DNA from: Sphingomonas sp. PP-CE-3G-477
GTDB lineage: Bacteria > Pseudomonadota > Alphaproteobacteria > Sphingomonadales > Sphingomonadaceae
Direction: 5' to 3'
Assembly: GCF_003050745.1 (NCBI RefSeq)
Contig: NZ_QAOF01000012.1
Location: 1-64,000, forward strand
DNA length: 64,000 nucleotides
Under the pieces are notes generated by a model that was given only the letters and a program-made list of their open reading frames with translations, ran no database searches and was not told the DNA's origin. Numbering within the stretch: position 1 is the first letter of the stretch; each line of letters begins with the position of its first letter. Position numbers and translations under genes: made by a program. Below are positions 62,053-64,000 of the stretch, one piece after another.

Positions 62053-62994
62053 TCACGGAATTCGCAGGTCGGCGCCTCTGGTGGCCACGATATACCCGCG
62101 CATCGCTTCGCTTGCGCGGTCGGAGAGCACCATGAAGGCGCGCCGCCGGTCGTGCAAATCGGGGCGGCGTTCGAACAGCCCGGTGTCGGTCATCCGCGCG
62201 ATCCAGCGCAGCGCAGTGGTGGGCGCGACCGCGGCGGCGATGCACAGGCTCGACACCGAAACGCGGCCCCGCTCCAGTTCGGCGGCATAGAGATCGAGCA
62301 GCATGTCCCAGCCGGGATCCTCGAACAGCGTCGCGCCGAAGAACTGGTCGCGCAACCGCCGAGCGCGGATCGCCCGACGAACATCCGCCGCACTCGGCTC
62401 GGCCAAGGACGGTGGCGCGCCGTAGCGATTGGTCCGGTCGCCGACGATCGCCGCCGCTGGAGCATCATCCTCGATCTCCGTGCGCGTCAGGCGTGCCAGC
62501 GCTTCGGCGATCCGCGCGACTTCCGTGTTCAGCCGCTCCAGTCGCGTGCCATCGGTCTCGCGACCGACGTCGAACACGCCGGTGGGGCTGCGTGCGGTCT
62601 CCGCTGCGACAACAATCGCCGCGACGCAGTCACTGACGGTCGGGTCCACCAGCAATCGCGTACCGCCACCAAGCGTTGCCGCAGTCACGACATCGATCTG
62701 GTCGAACGTTAGGGCAACCACGAGGCCTGCCTGCACGGCAACTGCCTGGTCGACGATCGCAGGCAGCCGCTCTTCGAGCATCGCGTCAGCGACGCCGATC
62801 GCTTCGATGACAATCACCTGAGGCGTGGCGTGATCGCCGAACGGGGTCTGCCAATCGAACCGGCCTACGATCCTCCCGCGTAGAGCGTCGAGCGCGACGG
62901 TAAGCCGGTCTGGCGCGCCCGTAGCAGCAACCAGAACCGCGTCGATCCCGGTATCGTAATTTGCCGCATCAGGTGCGTTGTCCGGTCGGGTCAT
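62053..62994 (-). CDS. winged-helix (MarR-like) regulator with Rossmann-like N-terminus
   Basis: 313 aa. The last 110 residues form a MarR-type winged helix: EDPGWDMLLDLYAAELERGR, SSLCIAAAVAPTTALRWIAR (recognition region) and DLHDRRRAFMVLSDRASEAM (wing). The N-terminal 170 residues alternate strand and helix with four Val/Ile-rich strands (QVIVIEAIG, LVVALTFDQIDVV) like a receiver-type fold but without the phosphorylation Asp set. The ATG at 62994 has GGAGA 6 bp upstream. Ligand and targets unknown. Confidence 0.78.
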   Translation of the reverse strand: MTRPDNAPDAANYDTGIDAVLVAATGAPDRLTVALDALRGRIVGRFDWQTPFGDHATPQVIVIEAIGVADAMLEERLPAIVDQAVAVQAGLVVALTFDQIDVVTAATLGGGTRLLVDPTVSDCVAAIVVAAETARSPTGVFDVGRETDGTRLERLNTEVARIAEALARLTRTEIEDDAPAAAIVGDRTNRYGAPPSLAEPSAADVRRAIRARRLRDQFFGATLFEDPGWDMLLDLYAAELERGRVSVSSLCIAAAVAPTTALRWIARMTDTGLFERRPDLHDRRRAFMVLSDRASEAMRGYIVATRGADLRIP

Positions 62995-63095
62995 CAAGGT
63001 CTCCGCTGTGGTAGCGAGACTAACCTGCGTCAGACCAAGAGTTACACCCGAACTGGATCGAGTTTCGTCGGAGTTGGGAACCTACTGAGCCACGA

Positions 63096-64000
63096 TCAAT
63101 CGAGCGCCTTGACGATATCCTCGACCATCTTCTTGGCATCGGCGAGCAGCATCATCGTATTGTCGCGGTAGAACAGCTCGTTATCGACGCCTGCGTAGCC
63201 GACGCCGCCCATCGAGCGCTTGATGAACAATACCGTCTTCGCCTTTTCGACGTCGAGCACGGGCATGCCGTAGATCGGCGAGGACTTGTCGGTCTTGGCC
63301 GCCGGGTTGGTCACGTCGTTCGCGCCGATCACGAACGCGACGTCGGTCTGTGCGAACTCGCTGTTGATGTCTTCGAGCTCGAACACGTCGTCATACGGCA
63401 CATTGGCTTCGGCCAGCAGCACGTTCATGTGCCCCGGCATGCGCCCCGCGACGGGGTGGATCGCGTATTTCACGCGCACCCCCTCGGCCTTCAGCTTGTC
63501 GCCCATCTCGCGCAGGACGTGCTGCGCCTGCGCCACCGCCATGCCGTAGCCCGGAACGATGATAACCTGTTCCGCCTGGCTCATCAGGAACGCGGCGTCT
63601 TCCGCCGAGCCGCGTTTCCACGGGCGATCGCTCGCGACCGCGCCGCCGCTGGTGTCCGCGACCGCGCCGAAGCCGCCTGCGATCACGCTGATGAAGCTGC
63701 GGTTCATCGCGCGGCACATGATGTAGCTGAGGATCGCGCCCGAGCTGCCGACCAGCGCGCCAGTGATGATCATCGCACTGTTGTGGAGCGTGAAGCCCAT
63801 CGCGGCGGCCGCCCAGCCCGAATAGGAATTGAGCATGCTGACCACAACCGGCATGTCCGCGCCGCCGATCGGGACGATCAACAGGAAGCCGATGACGAAG
63901 CTCAGGATCACGACCGTCCAGAAGATCCACGGGGCCTGGTCGGTGACGAAGTAGGCGATCAGCCCGAGGATGGCGGCGAGCAGCGCGAGGTTGATGACGT
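63096..64000 (-). CDS. pntB: NAD(P) transhydrogenase beta subunit, partial at the window edge
   Basis: C-terminal part of the proton-pumping transhydrogenase subunit that makes NADPH. The frame is open through the right edge, so the 5' end is missing. Membrane helices ([59 protein letters not shown]) precede the NADP-binding domain [61 protein letters not shown] and [20 protein letters not shown]. Confidence 0.96.
   Translation of the reverse strand, partial: VINLALLAAILGLIAYFVTDQAPWIFWTVVILSFVIGFLLIVPIGGADMPVVVSMLNSYSGWAAAAMGFTLHNSAMIITGALVGSSGAILSYIMCRAMNRSFISVIAGGFGAVADTSGGAVASDRPWKRGSAEDAAFLMSQAEQVIIVPGYGMAVAQAQHVLREMGDKLKAEGVRVKYAIHPVAGRMPGHMNVLLAEANVPYDDVFELEDINSEFAQTDVAFVIGANDVTNPAAKTDKSSPIYGMPVLDVEKAKTVLFIKRSMGGVGYAGVDNELFYRDNTMMLLADAKKMVEDIVKALD

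Noticed and set aside
1..64000. CRISPR array, insertion sequence or prophage
   Set aside because: Repeats are dispersed palindromes with no regular spacers; no transposase, Cas or phage structural genes were found.

Overview
The window is chromosomal DNA from an alphaproteobacterium, most likely a Sphingomonas or a close relative. Support: high GC; a crtB/crtI/crtY carotenoid set; an exporter very similar to the Novosphingobium protein NaAtm1; several small families typical of sphingomonads (DUF3576, DUF6489, DUF1491, DUF6456); and the order hemE - origin - ppsR - maf - aroE - coaE - dnaQ, which matches the replication-origin neighbourhood of Caulobacter and other alphaproteobacteria. About 66 genes are supported, including one tRNA, one frameshifted porin and one gene cut by the right edge.

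Layout. 0.2-6.5 kb: a TctE/TctD-type two-component system divergent from a periplasmic binding protein, a phosphate-selective-type porin and a CitMHS citrate transporter, which reads as a self-contained carboxylate sensing and uptake locus. 6.5-24.2 kb: housekeeping genes (UbiH-type hydroxylase, ftsK, lolA, xthA, ribA, yggS, a thiamine phosphate synthase-like gene, leuS-lptE-holA) and a frameshifted OprB-like porin. 24.5-30.2 kb: a leftward run DUF6489-mnmE-mnmG-rsmG-parA-parB, mostly with 4-bp overlaps, carrying parS sites. 30.3-35.7 kb: ogt, a dienelactone hydrolase, terC, rho, hemJ, hemE. 35.67-36.0 kb: a DnaA-box-rich, gene-free interval that I call oriC. 36.0-42.6 kb: a rightward run ppsR-maf-aroE-coaE-dnaQ-hpf-ptsN and small genes. 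Most genes left of oriC as far as parB run leftward and all genes to its right as far as 42.6 kb run rightward, as expected for bidirectional leading-strand bias. 42.7-64 kb: asmA-like, recQ operon, Atm1-type exporter, carotenoid genes, yggT, argB, a queuosine-precursor transporter, nupC, a fasciclin protein, a divergent dapF, three likely DNA-binding regulators around tRNA-Val, and pntB at the edge.

The most unusual property is the density of interspersed palindromic repeats: at least eight sequence types in gene gaps. Two copies lie inside protein-coding sequence. One adds about 37 in-frame residues to leucyl-tRNA synthetase just before its editing domain; another supplies the last residues and the stop codon of a thiamine phosphate synthase-like protein. 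Other points of note are parS sites embedded in rsmG and aroE, a hemE gene whose conserved N-terminus has no standard start codon, a GTPase motif change in MnmE, and a DapF with altered active-site loops. I did not find CRISPR arrays, insertion sequences, prophage, or an obviously novel multigene defence or metabolic system; the binding-protein/porin/CitMHS signalling locus is the nearest to an underdescribed system.
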